DNA from: Competibacter_A sp037045685
GTDB lineage: Bacteria; Pseudomonadota; Gammaproteobacteria; Competibacterales; Competibacteraceae
Length of the DNA stretch: 64,000 nt
Direction of reading: 5' to 3'
Assembly (NCBI GenBank): GCA_037045685.1
Contig: JBAOII010000014.1
Location: 124,001 to 188,000, forward strand
Positions 43,153 to 53,200 of the stretch are shown here, in pieces. The notes beneath the pieces are model-generated. The model was not told where the DNA came from. It was given only the letters and a program-made list of their open reading frames with translations, and did not search any database. Both the position numbers and the translations under genes were made by a program. How positions within the stretch are numbered: the first letter of the stretch is position 1; each line of letters starts with the position of its first letter.

Positions 43153-43646
43153 ATGCCGCTCGATCCCGAGTTTCACGGCGATCTACCAGAATGTCTAAGA
43201 CCTCACTCATCCCGCCGCGATTTCTTTCAAGACCCGCTCGACACCCTGCAAGACCAGCACCCCGAGCACATCGAGCGACTGGCGAAAGCCAAGCTCTTGC
43301 ACGATCTGGCCCGCTGGCCGGGTACGGAACAGGAACTCAAGCCGGTTCAAAGCGAAGCGGAATCGCTGGACGACCTTGCAATTCTGGCCGTCACCCCAAA
43401 CGACCTGGCCGCCGTGCTCCAGGCCGCCGACCGCCTCGCCGAGGCCGAGCCCCTGATGCGCCGGGCGCCGGATATCCTTCTCGATTTCGCCCGCCGCACA
43501 GGATACGAGCATCCGCATCTGCGCGCGGGGTCCGAGACAACCGCGAAAACATCTTGAAAGCGCGGGGTCGGAGCGAGGAGAACATCGGCGCGGAACTCCG
43601 GAAGTTGCTGGAAAAATACGGATTAGCTTCCGAGCCAGCACCATGA
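43153..43646 (+). pseudogene. Remnant of a tetratricopeptide-repeat protein, -1 frameshift
   Basis: A short N-terminus, then one TPR unit, NDLAAVLQAADRLAEAEPLM RRA (kinesin-light-chain type), and a tail DFARRTGYEHPHLRAG. At about 43530 one G of a run is missing (GCGGGGTCC); the true end continues VRDNRENILKARGRSEENIG then AELRKLLEKYGLASEPAP, stopping at 43646. Typical relatives have many TPR copies, so this is probably also internally reduced. It overlaps the CDF gene by ATGA, meaning the corrected frame was coupled to it. Confidence 0.65.
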
Positions 43647-44578
43647 ATAACGGTCGCGAACATCACCATCACCATCACCATCACTGCGGCGAAGCCACAG
43701 GCCGCATCCTGTGGCTGGCGACCGGGCTGACTCTGGGCTATGCCGGCGTCGAAGCCGGCGCCGGGTGGTGGGCGGGATCGCTGGCGCTGGTCGCGGACGC
43801 CGGCCACATGCTCAACGATGCCGCCGCGCTGGCATTAGCGGCGGTGGCGGCGTGGCTGGCTCGCCGCCCGGTTTCGGCGCGGCACAGCTACGGCTTCGGT
43901 CGCGCCGAATTCTTGGCGGCTCTCGTCAACAGCCTGGGCTTGCTGGTGCTGGTGGCTTGGATCGCGGTGTCCGCCATCAACCGCCTGCGCGAACCGCAGC
44001 CGGTCATGGGGGAGGCCGTATCGCTGGCCGCCGCCGTCGGGTTGGGGATCAATGTCCTGGTCGCTTGGCTGCTCGGTCGCGGGGCGCAGAATCTCAACAC
44101 CCGGGCCGCCTCGCTGCATGTGCTCGGCGACCTGCTCGGTTCGGTCGCCGCCCTGCTGTCCGGCGTCATGATCGCCTTCACCGGCTGGACGCCCATCGAC
44201 CCGCTGCTTTCGCTGGGCATCGGCGCCTTGATCGTGGTGTCCGGTTTCCGGCTGCTGCGCGAGGCTCTGCACGGGCTGATGGAAGGCACGCCGTTCGATC
44301 TCGCGCCCGAAGACATCGGCCGGGCGCTGGCGACCGTGCCCGGCGTGGCCTCGGTGCACGATCTGCACGTCTGGAGCGTGGGATCGGAGCGGGTCATGCT
44401 CACGGCCCACCTGATCGTGCGGGATCTGCATCAGTGGGAATCGGTGCTCGACGCCTGTCGCGCCCTGCTCGTCGAACGCTTCGGCATCCACCACGCCACC
44501 TTGCAGCCGGAGCCGGAAGCCCGGACGGTGCGCTGGATCGGCGCGCGGGGCGGGGAATCCGCTCACCACCACCCTTGA
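43643..44578 (+). CDS. Cation diffusion facilitator (zinc/cobalt/cadmium exporter)
   Basis: A 311-aa CDF protein with six helices. A His-rich N-terminus (eight consecutive His after MNNGREH) is a metal-capture arm. Site A residues are LVADAGHMLNDAAALAL (HxxxD) and HVLGDLLGSVAALLSG. The cytoplasmic ferredoxin-like domain (VHDLHVWSVGSERVMLTAHL) ends with HHHP. It would export Zn2+ or similar ions against protons. The start at 43643 overlaps the TPR remnant. Confidence 0.94.
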   Translation: MNNGREHHHHHHHHCGEATGRILWLATGLTLGYAGVEAGAGWWAGSLALVADAGHMLNDAAALALAAVAAWLARRPVSARHSYGFGRAEFLAALVNSLGLLVLVAWIAVSAINRLREPQPVMGEAVSLAAAVGLGINVLVAWLLGRGAQNLNTRAASLHVLGDLLGSVAALLSGVMIAFTGWTPIDPLLSLGIGALIVVSGFRLLREALHGLMEGTPFDLAPEDIGRALATVPGVASVHDLHVWSVGSERVMLTAHLIVRDLHQWESVLDACRALLVERFGIHHATLQPEPEARTVRWIGARGGESAHHHP

Positions 44579-44648
44579 GAGCGGTGACGATGATTCGGCG
44601 GATCGCGGCTTGGCTGGACGCGTCGGTGGTCTGTTGCCGGCTTTCCCC

Positions 44649-45650
44649 TCACAGGAGACGGTTGGGCGCCCGCCCCCATTCCTCGTGACGGGAGCGGTAG
44701 GCGGCGTTCACCATGTTCATCATGCCCTCATCGAAGCCGGTGGTCTGTTGCAACCGCTTGAGATACACATCGAACAGAGAAAGCTTCCTGCGCTTTTTCA
44801 TGGCCGCGCTCAAACTTTGATCCTTGGCGATTCGCCCTTCGATGGAGTCGTCGCCGGCTTCGTACCGCCTGATCACTTCGGGGTATTGATCCTGAGCCTT
44901 GGATTCTCGAATGATCGTCCGATAGCCGTCCAGATACTTGTCGAGGGCTTGGTACGGCTCCAGGCCGGTCCGCAGGGCTTCCGTCGATACTTCCACCAGC
45001 TTGATCTTCGCGCCCTTCAGTTCCAGGTAGCTGTCCATCTCGTTCACGATGGACAGGACGTTCATGGTCGCGGCGAAGATATTGCTGGCGAAGGCGTGGT
45101 AGTCGCGAATGCTGGACTGGCTCCCCACCAGAAAATCGTAAGCTTCGCACCGCTTGGCGCGATAAGCGAAGCGCAGGTTGCAGGGCATGAGGTGCGCGGC
45201 CTGGCTGTCCTCGGCATCGGCCCGATGGGTTTGGAGGCGCGCGCCGCTGTCCTCGACCCCGATCCCGTCGAGCAGCGCCTTCCGAGCCGGATCACCGCTC
45301 TTGAGCAGGCCCTCGCGAAGCCATTTCAGGAGCGCGAACCAGCGGTAGAGAATTTCCTTCCTGCGGTTCAGCAGCTCCTCGATGTCCGCTTCCAAATAGC
45401 TCGAACCGTTCCGACGGGCCTTTTCGTGGCGGCGCTCGAACTGGAAGCGCTCCCGAGCGGCGGCGGCTTCGCCCCTGGAGCGGAAATAGGGATCGCTCGA
45501 TTCGGTGTAAAAAGTTCTGTCGCCGGTGACGCCTCCGGGCCGGTGGCTCGCTCTCGCAAGCGTCCCGGCATCTATCGCGGGAGCGTTGTACCCGCTGCCC
45601 AAGGGTCCTCTGCCACTGCTGCCGGCCATGTCGCATACCTCGCGAGCCAT
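44649..45650 (-). CDS. Uncharacterised helical protein
   Basis: A 333-aa soluble protein with no recognised family. The first ~70 residues are Gly/Ser/Pro-rich and probably disordered. The remainder is strongly helical with charged coiled-coil-like stretches (DIEELLNRRKEILYRWFALL, KAQDQYPEVIRRYEAGDD). The C-terminus contains KKRRKLSLFDVYLKRLQQTT. A second start at 45629 (MAGSSGRG) is equally possible. No membrane segment or signal. Codon use fits the neighbourhood, so it is likely a real gene. Confidence 0.6.
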   Translation of the reverse strand: MAREVCDMAGSSGRGPLGSGYNAPAIDAGTLARASHRPGGVTGDRTFYTESSDPYFRSRGEAAAARERFQFERRHEKARRNGSSYLEADIEELLNRRKEILYRWFALLKWLREGLLKSGDPARKALLDGIGVEDSGARLQTHRADAEDSQAAHLMPCNLRFAYRAKRCEAYDFLVGSQSSIRDYHAFASNIFAATMNVLSIVNEMDSYLELKGAKIKLVEVSTEALRTGLEPYQALDKYLDGYRTIIRESKAQDQYPEVIRRYEAGDDSIEGRIAKDQSLSAAMKKRRKLSLFDVYLKRLQQTTGFDEGMMNMVNAAYRSRHEEWGRAPNRLL

Positions 45651-45811
45651 TCAAAACCTGTGCGGAAACACCTCTCTGCCGCCGGGAGAGCCGGCTGGCG
45701 CGGGTCGGAAGCGCGACGGCGAACGGCCGCGCAAAGTCGCGATGCGGCGGAGCCGCCCGATGGCCATTATCGCGACGAGCGGCGATTTCCCACGGCGCGA
45801 AGCGGGGCCAA

Positions 45812-45938
45812 GCCGCGCCGGTCGGATCGACGCTTGCACCAAATCGACGCACAAAATCGACAAAATGCCGTCATTGCCGCGCCGGTCGGATCGACGCTTG
45901 CACCGAATCGACGCATAAAACCGACAAAAACCGTCATC
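45812..45938. repeat. Tandem 64-bp direct repeat, two copies
   Basis: GCCGCGCCGGTCGGATCGAC starts at 45812 and again at 45876. The units match at about 90% of positions, with a few substitutions (CACAAAATCGAC against CATAAAACCGAC). It lies in a 310-bp gap without a gene. Two units with no unique spacers do not make a CRISPR array. Confidence 0.75.
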
Positions 45939-45960
45939 GCCGCACCCGATCACGTCCCGG

Positions 45961-46164
45961 TCAGGCGATCTGCGGGTCCAGGCTCCTGTACTGGGGCAAC
46001 AGGCAAAACCGGGCCGGCGACAGCAGCGCGATCCGGTCCGAGATCAACCGCAAGATGTAGTTGTGATCGTGCGCGCGAACCGCCATTTCTGGCGAATAAT
46101 AGACCGGGTGCGGCTCACCCCGCCACTTGAAACGGCGAATTTCCGGGAAATTGGACTCGTACAT
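45961..46164 (-). CDS. Small hypothetical protein
   Basis: A 67-aa frame, MYESNFPEIRRFKWRGEPHP then VYYSPEMAVRAHDHNYILRL, ending at 45961, with a weak GAGGG ribosome site. Aromatic-rich and soluble. No family is known to me, but the amino-acid composition looks protein-like rather than GC-driven. The ~200 bp to its right is AT-rich and could hold its promoter. Confidence 0.5.
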   Translation of the reverse strand: MYESNFPEIRRFKWRGEPHPVYYSPEMAVRAHDHNYILRLISDRIALLSPARFCLLPQYRSLDPQIA

Positions 46165-46363
46165 GGCATGGCCCTCGAAAACATTTTCTCTGAGTAAACA
46201 CTAATTAAGCATTATTCATGCCAATATCGAAAACGTTTCGTCGATCATGCCACGGGGTCAACCTTTCCGGTCGAACCGGGCGGCTAACACCGCCCGAGGG
46301 AACGACAGGCCGGAATCCTCGCAGTCGCCGGTTCGCCTGATCCGGCGAGATCCCGCCGTTGCT

Positions 46364-46876
46364 TTACGGAAACGCCGGAATCGTCGGTTCGGTGCCTTCG
46401 GGATGCGCTTCAGGGTGGTGGGTCGCGACCAGCTCGGTGATTTCCGCCACGCGATCACGCGGCACGTCGATCATCATCAGCAGCTCACCCCGCTCGATCG
46501 CCTCTTCGAACGGTTTCAGCCGGGTGTTGCCGACGTTCAAGCCGACCATCCCGCTCAGCCAGGCGCCGACACCGGCGCCGGCCAGGCCGCCGGCCAGGAC
46601 GACCCCGCCTCCCGCCACCACCAAACTGAGCGGACCCAGGGCGACGGCAGCCAGACCGGCGAGCGTGCCGACCGTGCCGCCGAGCGCCAGACCGCGCTCC
46701 ATGGCGGGAATAAAGTCACTTTTTTGCAGGAACGACGCCTCGGGCAAATTTTCGAGAGGCGTCCCGCGTTTGGCCAGGATATGGATGTGACGCTCCTCGA
46801 TGCGAGCGAGCAGCAACTCATCGACGATAGTTTTGGCTAACTCGATGGTCGGAACCAAGAAATAGATGCGCTTCAT
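46364..46876 (-). CDS. DUF1269-like membrane protein
   Basis: A 170-aa protein. The N-terminal ~65 residues form a ferredoxin-like part (MKRIYFLVPTIELAKTIVDE, LLLARIEERHIHILAKRG). A glycine-rich double hydrophobic hairpin follows (GTVGTLAGLAAVALGPLSLV, VAGGGVVLAGGLAGAGVG), then GRLKPFEEAIERGE-like sequence and a final DVPRDRVAEITELVATHHPE strand-helix. It is typical of small stress-associated membrane proteins of unknown role. The start at 46876 is preceded by GGAGATCAG. Confidence 0.75.
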   Translation of the reverse strand: MKRIYFLVPTIELAKTIVDELLLARIEERHIHILAKRGTPLENLPEASFLQKSDFIPAMERGLALGGTVGTLAGLAAVALGPLSLVVAGGGVVLAGGLAGAGVGAWLSGMVGLNVGNTRLKPFEEAIERGELLMMIDVPRDRVAEITELVATHHPEAHPEGTEPTIPAFP

Positions 46877-47406
46877 TCTGATCTCCTCATCCGTTCGCCC
46901 GTGGCCGGGGCCGGGGCCGGCGGGCAGAGCCGTGAAATCGCCGATGCGGCGAAGCACCGATGCACTTCTCACCGTTCCAGAATTATCAAGTCAAAGCAAC
47001 TGCATACGGCCTATCGATGCTAGGCCCGACACCGCCGGAAGTAAAGCGATAGCCCGTCGGCCGGGAGGGATTTCAGGGCGGGCGGGAGCGGCGCTCGAAG
47101 CGGGCAACGGGTGCTCGATTCCCATCCAGAATGAGCCGGTTCATCCCGGATGACCCGGCTTATCCCGGCATCGTCGCCAGGGGTTCACGTTCCCTTCGGG
47201 GTTTTGGAGGAGGAGATTGTCGGCCGGCCACCTTGAGCGGGCGTGTCAAATACTGGCGCCCGGCTGTCAACAACTGTCGCCGGTCGGAAGAAACAGGGCG
47301 CGTCCCGGAGCGGGATGCCGGCGATGGGGCAGGGATTCGGTCGCGCCAAGCGATGCCGGATAAGCCGATAAAGCGGTGCGAGGCTTGCGACCCGCGCCGC
47401 TGGCTT
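46877..47406. other. Intergenic region
   Basis: 530 bp with no convincing gene. It contains GC-rich runs (GGCCGGGGCCGGGGCCGG near 46910) and short palindromes such as GTCCAGAATGAGCCGGTTCA, but no RNA, terminator or repeat that I can support. Confidence 0.45.
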
Positions 47407-47781
47407 TCAGTTCATCGCCAAGGCGGCGGCTTGTTCGCGGGTGAAAAACCGGGTTCCGCGCACGAAACCGGCCATCACGGAAGGCTGGAGGGCGGTCGCG
47501 CGACCGCCGGCATCGCGCTCCATCACCAGCGTGGCCGGCAAGCCTTCCAGCAGGTGCATGGGCGCGGGTCGACCGTCGGCAAAGCATGCCCGGTACACTT
47601 CGCCGGTCTGGGTGTCCAGAAACGCGGGGGCGAAGCCTTGCGCCCGGTTTTCGGCGCTGACGCCGCCGGTGCCCCGAAAGATTCGGTTCTGCTGCCGCAA
47701 TACCTTGGCGGTCAGGCTGACCGAGCGCATGTCCGGAGGCGGAAACCGGTCGCTCGAGCGATTCACGGATTGGGTGTTCAT
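47407..47781 (-). CDS. Uncharacterised protein
   Basis: A 124-aa frame. A basic N-terminus (MNTQSVNRSSDRFPPPDMRS, SVSLTAKVLRQQNRIFRGTG) is followed by a compact domain with ENRAQGFAPAFLDTQTGEVY and HLLEGLPATLVMERDAGGRA, ending FFTREQAAALAMN. The DTxTGEVY/GLP pattern looks conserved, suggesting a real small domain, but I do not recognise it. It stands alone between two gaps. Confidence 0.55.
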   Translation of the reverse strand: MNTQSVNRSSDRFPPPDMRSVSLTAKVLRQQNRIFRGTGGVSAENRAQGFAPAFLDTQTGEVYRACFADGRPAPMHLLEGLPATLVMERDAGGRATALQPSVMAGFVRGTRFFTREQAAALAMN

Positions 47782-48059
47782 CGGCTTACCCCGCTGTTCA
47801 GGAAGTGGCCCTCAATCGGTACTTTGCAATGAATGCGCCAGATCGCATGAAGCGGATGCATATCGGGCATGAGTTCACCGGGTAGAGGCAAAATGATCGC
47901 TTGCCCGGTAATTCCCGATCAGCGGCCCGACGGTTCAAAGTATTTCGCGCGGCGAACCTCGATATATCGCGGCCGGTGGCGCGGCAGGGTCGAACCGCCA
48001 ACCCCATCCATGGGCATCGGCACCTCGCGCGAGGACTTGAGGGCGCGAGAACTTGAGAG

Positions 48060-48087
48060 CGCGGGGACGGCGCGAGCCGTCCCCGCG
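48060..48087 (-). terminator. Strong hairpin downstream of prpE
   Basis: CGCGGGGACGG and CCGTCCCCGCG form a perfect 11-bp stem with a 6-nt loop, starting 8 bp after the prpE stop codon on the minus strand. There is no clear U-run, so it may be a Rho-assisted or RNA-stabilising structure. The rest of the 47782-48094 gap shows no gene. Confidence 0.55.
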
Positions 48088-48094
48088 TCAGACC

Positions 48095-49993
48095 TCAAGC
48101 CTTCGTGGCGTAACCGACCGTCTTCAGCGCCGCCCCGATCTCGTCGAGGATGGCGGGATCGTCGATGGTGGCCGGCACCTTGTACTCGACGCTGTCGGCG
48201 ATCTTGTGCATGGTGCCGCGCAGGATTTTGCCGGAACGGGTCTTGGGGAGCCGGTTGACGACCACGGCGGTCTTGAAGGCCGCCACCGGGCCGATGCGCT
48301 CGCGCACCATCGCGATCACTTCCTGAACGATCGCTTCCTCCGGCCGCTCGACGCCGCTCTTGAGGACGATGAAACCGAGCGGCAACTGGCCTTTCATTTC
48401 GTCGGTCACGCCGATGACCGCGCATTCCGCCACGTCTTGGTGCGACGACAAGACCTCCTCCATGGCCCCGGTGGACAGGCGGTGGCCGGCCACGTTGATC
48501 ACGTCATCGACCCGGCCCATGACGAAGATGTAGCCGTCCTCGTCGATGAAACCCGAATCGCCGGTGGTGTAGTAGCCGGGATTTTCTTCGTAATAGGCAT
48601 CGCGGCAACGCTGGTCGGCGTTCCACAGGGTGGTGAAGGCGCCGGGGGCCATCGGCAGTTTCATCGCCAGGGCGCCTTCGGTCCCGGTCGCGGCCGGCTG
48701 ACCGTCCGCGCCTAGAACCTGCACGTTCCAGCCCGGCATCGGCTTGCTGGTCGAGCCGTATTTCACCGGCAACCGCTCGATGCCCAGCGGAATGCCGGCA
48801 ATCGCCCAACCGGTTTCGGTCTGCCACCAGTGGTCGATCACCGGCACCTTGAGATGGTCTTCCGCCCATTTCAGCGTGTCGGGATCGCAGCGCTCCCCGG
48901 CCAGGAACAGGGCGCGGAAATGGGATAGGTCGTATTTCTCGATCAGCGTGCCATCGGGGTCTTCCCGCTTGATGGCGCGGAAGGCGGTGGGGGCGGTGAA
49001 CAGCACGGGAATCCGGTGCTGGCTGATCACCCGCCAGAACGCCCCGGCATCCGGCGTGCCCACCGGCTTGCCTTCGTAGAGGGTGGCGGTGGCGCCGTGC
49101 AGCATCGGGCCATAGGCGATGTAGGAATGGCCGACCTGCCAGCCGACGTCCGAGGCCGCCCACATCGTCTCGCCGGGTTGAACGGTGTAGAAATGCCGCA
49201 TCGTCCATTGGGTGGCGACCGACGAGCCGCCGTTGTCGCGGACGATGCCTTTGGGCTGGCCGGTGGTGCCGGAGGTATACAGGATATAGAGCGGATCGGT
49301 CGCCGCCACCGGAACGCAATCGACCGGGCTCGCCCCCGCCGCCAGCTCGTCCCAATCGTGGTCGCGGCCGGGAATCAGCGTCGCCGCGACTTGCGGCCGT
49401 TGCAGGATGACGCAAGCGGCCGGCTTGTGGGCGGCCATGTCCAGCGCGGCGTCGAGCAGCGGCTTGTAGGGCAAAACCTTGGCGCCCTCGATGCCGCAGG
49501 AGGCGGACACCACGACCTTGGGGGTGGCGTCGTTGACGCGGGTCGCCAGCTCCTGCGGGGCGAAGCCGCCGAACACCACCGAGTGGATGGCGCCGAGCCG
49601 GGCGCACGCCAGCATCGCGACCACCGCCTGCGGCACCATCGGCATGTAAACGATCACCCGGTCGCCCTTGTTGACCCCGAGTTTCCTCAGCACCCCCGCG
49701 AAGCGCGCGACCAGATCGAGCATTTCGCGATAGGTGAAGGTTTTGATGGTTCCGGTCACCGGGCTGTCGTAGATCAGCGCCGCTTGATCCGCCCGCCCCC
49801 CGGCGACGTGCCGGTCCAAGGCGTTGTAGCAGACGTTCAATTCGCCGCCGACGAACCAGCGATAGAACGGCGCCCGGCTATCGTCCACCACCTTGTCCCA
49901 CGGCTTGAACCAGTCGATTTCGGCGGCGGCTTCGCCCCAAAATCCGACCGGGTCGGCCAGCGAGCGGCGATGGATGCTATCGTATGAACTCAT
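48095..49993 (-). CDS. prpE: Propionyl-CoA synthetase
   Basis: A 632-aa acyl-CoA synthetase of the ANL family. Motifs: SSYDSIHRRSLADPVGFWGE at the start, the P-loop YTSGTTGQPKGIVRDNGG (RDNGG is the PrpE form, not the acetate form), the hinge YYTTGDSGFIDEDGYIFVMG and the acetylation lysine region LPKTRSGKILRGTMHKIADS. It activates propionate with ATP and CoA. With prpF at 14763 it suggests propionate use, although prpB/C/D are not in the window. It is followed by a strong hairpin terminator. Confidence 0.94.
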   Translation of the reverse strand: MSSYDSIHRRSLADPVGFWGEAAAEIDWFKPWDKVVDDSRAPFYRWFVGGELNVCYNALDRHVAGGRADQAALIYDSPVTGTIKTFTYREMLDLVARFAGVLRKLGVNKGDRVIVYMPMVPQAVVAMLACARLGAIHSVVFGGFAPQELATRVNDATPKVVVSASCGIEGAKVLPYKPLLDAALDMAAHKPAACVILQRPQVAATLIPGRDHDWDELAAGASPVDCVPVAATDPLYILYTSGTTGQPKGIVRDNGGSSVATQWTMRHFYTVQPGETMWAASDVGWQVGHSYIAYGPMLHGATATLYEGKPVGTPDAGAFWRVISQHRIPVLFTAPTAFRAIKREDPDGTLIEKYDLSHFRALFLAGERCDPDTLKWAEDHLKVPVIDHWWQTETGWAIAGIPLGIERLPVKYGSTSKPMPGWNVQVLGADGQPAATGTEGALAMKLPMAPGAFTTLWNADQRCRDAYYEENPGYYTTGDSGFIDEDGYIFVMGRVDDVINVAGHRLSTGAMEEVLSSHQDVAECAVIGVTDEMKGQLPLGFIVLKSGVERPEEAIVQEVIAMVRERIGPVAAFKTAVVVNRLPKTRSGKILRGTMHKIADSVEYKVPATIDDPAILDEIGAALKTVGYATKA

Positions 49994-50214
49994 ATCGGGA
50001 TTTCCTCGCGGAAGTGATTATCGAAATTTTGCTTGAACCAAAAGCCGGCCCGATTCGGCCGGCGATTTTGAGTCATTGAAGTCGAGGTTGCGTCGGACTT
50101 CAAAAAAGTAGCTCATTCAAGCGGCCAGCGTTAGTAATACAATGCGATCTTCGACCGTTGCGCGCCTTGGGCTCTATCGTTCTGTCCCTCATGCATAAAC
50201 CGGCGGAAAAAGCC

Positions 50215-53200
50215 ATGCGAATCATTGGCATTTGGTTCGGGTTGACCCTGTTCGTCTGGTCCGCGCTGGCCCGGCCGGCGGTTCCCGCCCCGCAACCCGG
50301 CTTCGATTGCGGCAAAGCCCGCACGCCGGTGGAAAAAGCGATTTGCCGCGACGCCGCGCTGGCCGAGCGCGACGCCCGCTTGCAGCAGGTTTTTTCCGAT
50401 CTGATCGCGCAAAGCCCGGATCGCCGTGAACCGGCGCGGCGCGAGCAACTGCGATGGCTGGCCGAGCGGGACCGGCGCTGCGCGCCATCGCTGCAAGCGG
50501 GCCAAGAGAGCGAGGCCGTCGTCTGTCTGCGCGATCTGTACGAGCAACGCCTCCTGGCCTTGAACGGTTCTCCACCAAACCCAACCCCGCAAGCTCCGGT
50601 TCCCCAAGCGACCGCCATCAGCCCGATGGAGTTGCCGGCCCGAGGCAAGCAGACCGCTTATCTGGAGATTCCCGCCGCCGGGCGTTACGCCATCAGCGCC
50701 CACAGCAAAACCGGCGTGGCGCTGGAGCTGGTCGATTACATGAGCGGGCCGGTCGCCCGCGACGGCGTGCCCGGCCAACGCGATGGCCGTCTGGATCGAT
50801 TTCTCGATCGGGGGCGCTACAAGCTGATCCTGCGCGGCGCACCCCAAGCTCAGGATGGCGCCACGGTCGAGGCGAAACCCTTCGCCGAACTGCAACCGAC
50901 GCCCCAACGCCTGCCCCTGTTGGAACTGCTCGCCAGCGAGTTGGGCGATTATCAACAGCGGTCCTGCTGGCTGGAAGTGAAGGAGCGAGGGCCGGTTTTT
51001 CTGGAGGCCGGCGGGCGGTTTCTGGATGCGCTGCACCTGTGGCGGGATGGCTTGACGCTGCTGGATTTGACCGCCGAGCGGCGGACGCTGGAACCGCAAG
51101 CCGGCCGGCCGCTGACCGTGCTGACCCTGGATACCGTGCTCGATCCCGGCTTTTATCGGGTGACGCTCTACGGTGGCCGGGAGCAGATGCCATGGACCCG
51201 GCAGAGCGAGGATAAGCCGCTGTATCTGCGGCTGGGCGTTCCTCGCATCGAATCGGCGACCCGGCAATGGCGCGCCGTCGGCCCGTTGGGCTTCGACCGC
51301 TTCATCGTGGCGACGCCCGCGTCCGATTACGGGCGCCTGGAATTGCCGGCCGCCGCCGCCGTGCAAGGCGAAACGGCCGCGATCGAACGCGATGGAACCA
51401 AACGCTCGCGAGGCGCGGCGTTCGCCTTTACCAAAAAGACCCGCCTGCCGGTTTGGGAAACCGTGTTCGACGCCAACGCGGATCGGCTCGTCACCGTCCA
51501 GGGCGAGCAGGGACAAGGGTATGTCTGGCAGAATTTCAAACGGGTGTGGGGGGACGTTCCGCAAAAGGGCGGCCAGTATTGGCTCGACCTGATTTCGGCC
51601 GGCGACGAGCGCGATAATCCACCAGCGACGGCGGTGCTGGCCTGGCCGCAAAACCCGAAAGATCCCGACCATCCGAACTGGCAGATCCTGGCTTCCAACG
51701 CGCCGCGCTTCGGCAAAGACTCGACTTGGCGCGGACGGTTCAACCTGCTGGGGCCGACCGAGCTGTTCGTCGAAATCGCCGCCGCCGGAGAGTACGAAAT
51801 CCAGACCCAGGGCGTGGCGCTGACCGCCACGCTCAAACCGCTGCTCGCGGCGGATCATCCGAACGTCAAACCGCGCAGCGGCCCACGCTGGACGCTGGAA
51901 ACCGGCTTCTACCGCCTGGAATTGACCCCGGAGCCGGGCCAGCGCGGCATCGTCGAGGCGGTGTTTCAAGCGGCGGGGCTCGCCGCTGGCGCGGGTAATC
52001 CGGTGACGGTCGCCATGCCCCGCTTTCCGTCGCTCCAAGCGCCGGGATTGACGCGCCTGTTCCTCAACCGGCGCCCGCAAGTTCCGGTCGGTTTGCTGCA
52101 ACGGGATTTGCCGCTTTCGTTGCGCGAGCCGCTGTTCGTGTCGCTGGCGGCGGCGGAGAGTTTGGAACTGACGGCTACCGTGCCGGCCAAGGGCGCGTTG
52201 ACCGTTTGGGACGAGCAAGGCCAAGCCCAATCCCTGACGGTCGATGGCGGACCCCCCGCAACCCAAATTGACGTGGAGGCCGGACAGCGCAAGGTTCGAT
52301 TGGCCGCGCCGGTGGAGCGCGGCGGCGCCCTTTCGCTGCAATGGCGACCGGACCCGGTTCCGCCCACGCCCTTGCCGGCCGACTTGGGACAAATCCCGCA
52401 ACAGCCGCCATCGGTCTTGCGGGAAGAGCAACCTCTGCCGTTGGAACTGGTCGCCGACCGGGATCAGTCGGTCGCCATCGAGGTGCGGGAGCCGGGTCTG
52501 TTTCGCCTGGAAACCGATGGCCGGTTGCGCACGCAAGGGCGGTTGCGAACCCGTCTGGCGCCGCGTCTCGCCGAAGCCGAGGCGAACGGGGTCGGCCATA
52601 ACTTCCTGATGCAACATTATCTGCGAGCGGGACTCTTCCTGCTGGACGCCGGTAGCCGGCAGGGGACCGCCGGCCATGCCCGGCTGTGGTTGCGGCGCGC
52701 ACCGCTGCGCGAGGGAGGGGCGTTGCGCTTCGACGCGCCCACGCGCGCCACGCTGGCGGCGGGCGAGGGCGCGGTGTACCGCTTCACCGTGCCGCCGCCC
52801 GGCGGCGTGTATCAATTGCAGGTGATCGGCTTGGCGCAGAACTATCCGCTGCGGCTGGAAGACGAGGAAGGCTGGCCGATCTTGCCGCCCGGCCAGTCGG
52901 GTTCGATCTCGGCGGAGCTGGAAGCGGGCGTCTATCGGCTGGTGGTGATGCCGACCGCTGTCGCCGGCCGCTTGCTGGTGAACGCGGTGGCGCCAGCGGT
53001 TCAACCGGCGACTCTGGAAGGCCACGGGCCGCATCCGCTCGCCTTGAACGGCCAGCAGACCTATCGCTGGCTGGAACCGACCGGCGAGAACGAAGCGCGC
53101 GCACCGGATCAGTGGACCTTCGCCTTGACCGGCGAAACCGATTTGCGGTTGAGCATCACGGAAGGAATGCGCGGCGAACTGCAACGGCTGGACGCCGCCG

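Noticed and set aside
45812..45938. Possible CRISPR array
   Set aside because: Only two units, directly adjacent with no spacer sequences and no cas genes.
48504..49607. 367-codon minus-strand frame within prpE
   Set aside because: Out-of-frame shadow of the propionyl-CoA synthetase; composition dominated by Arg.
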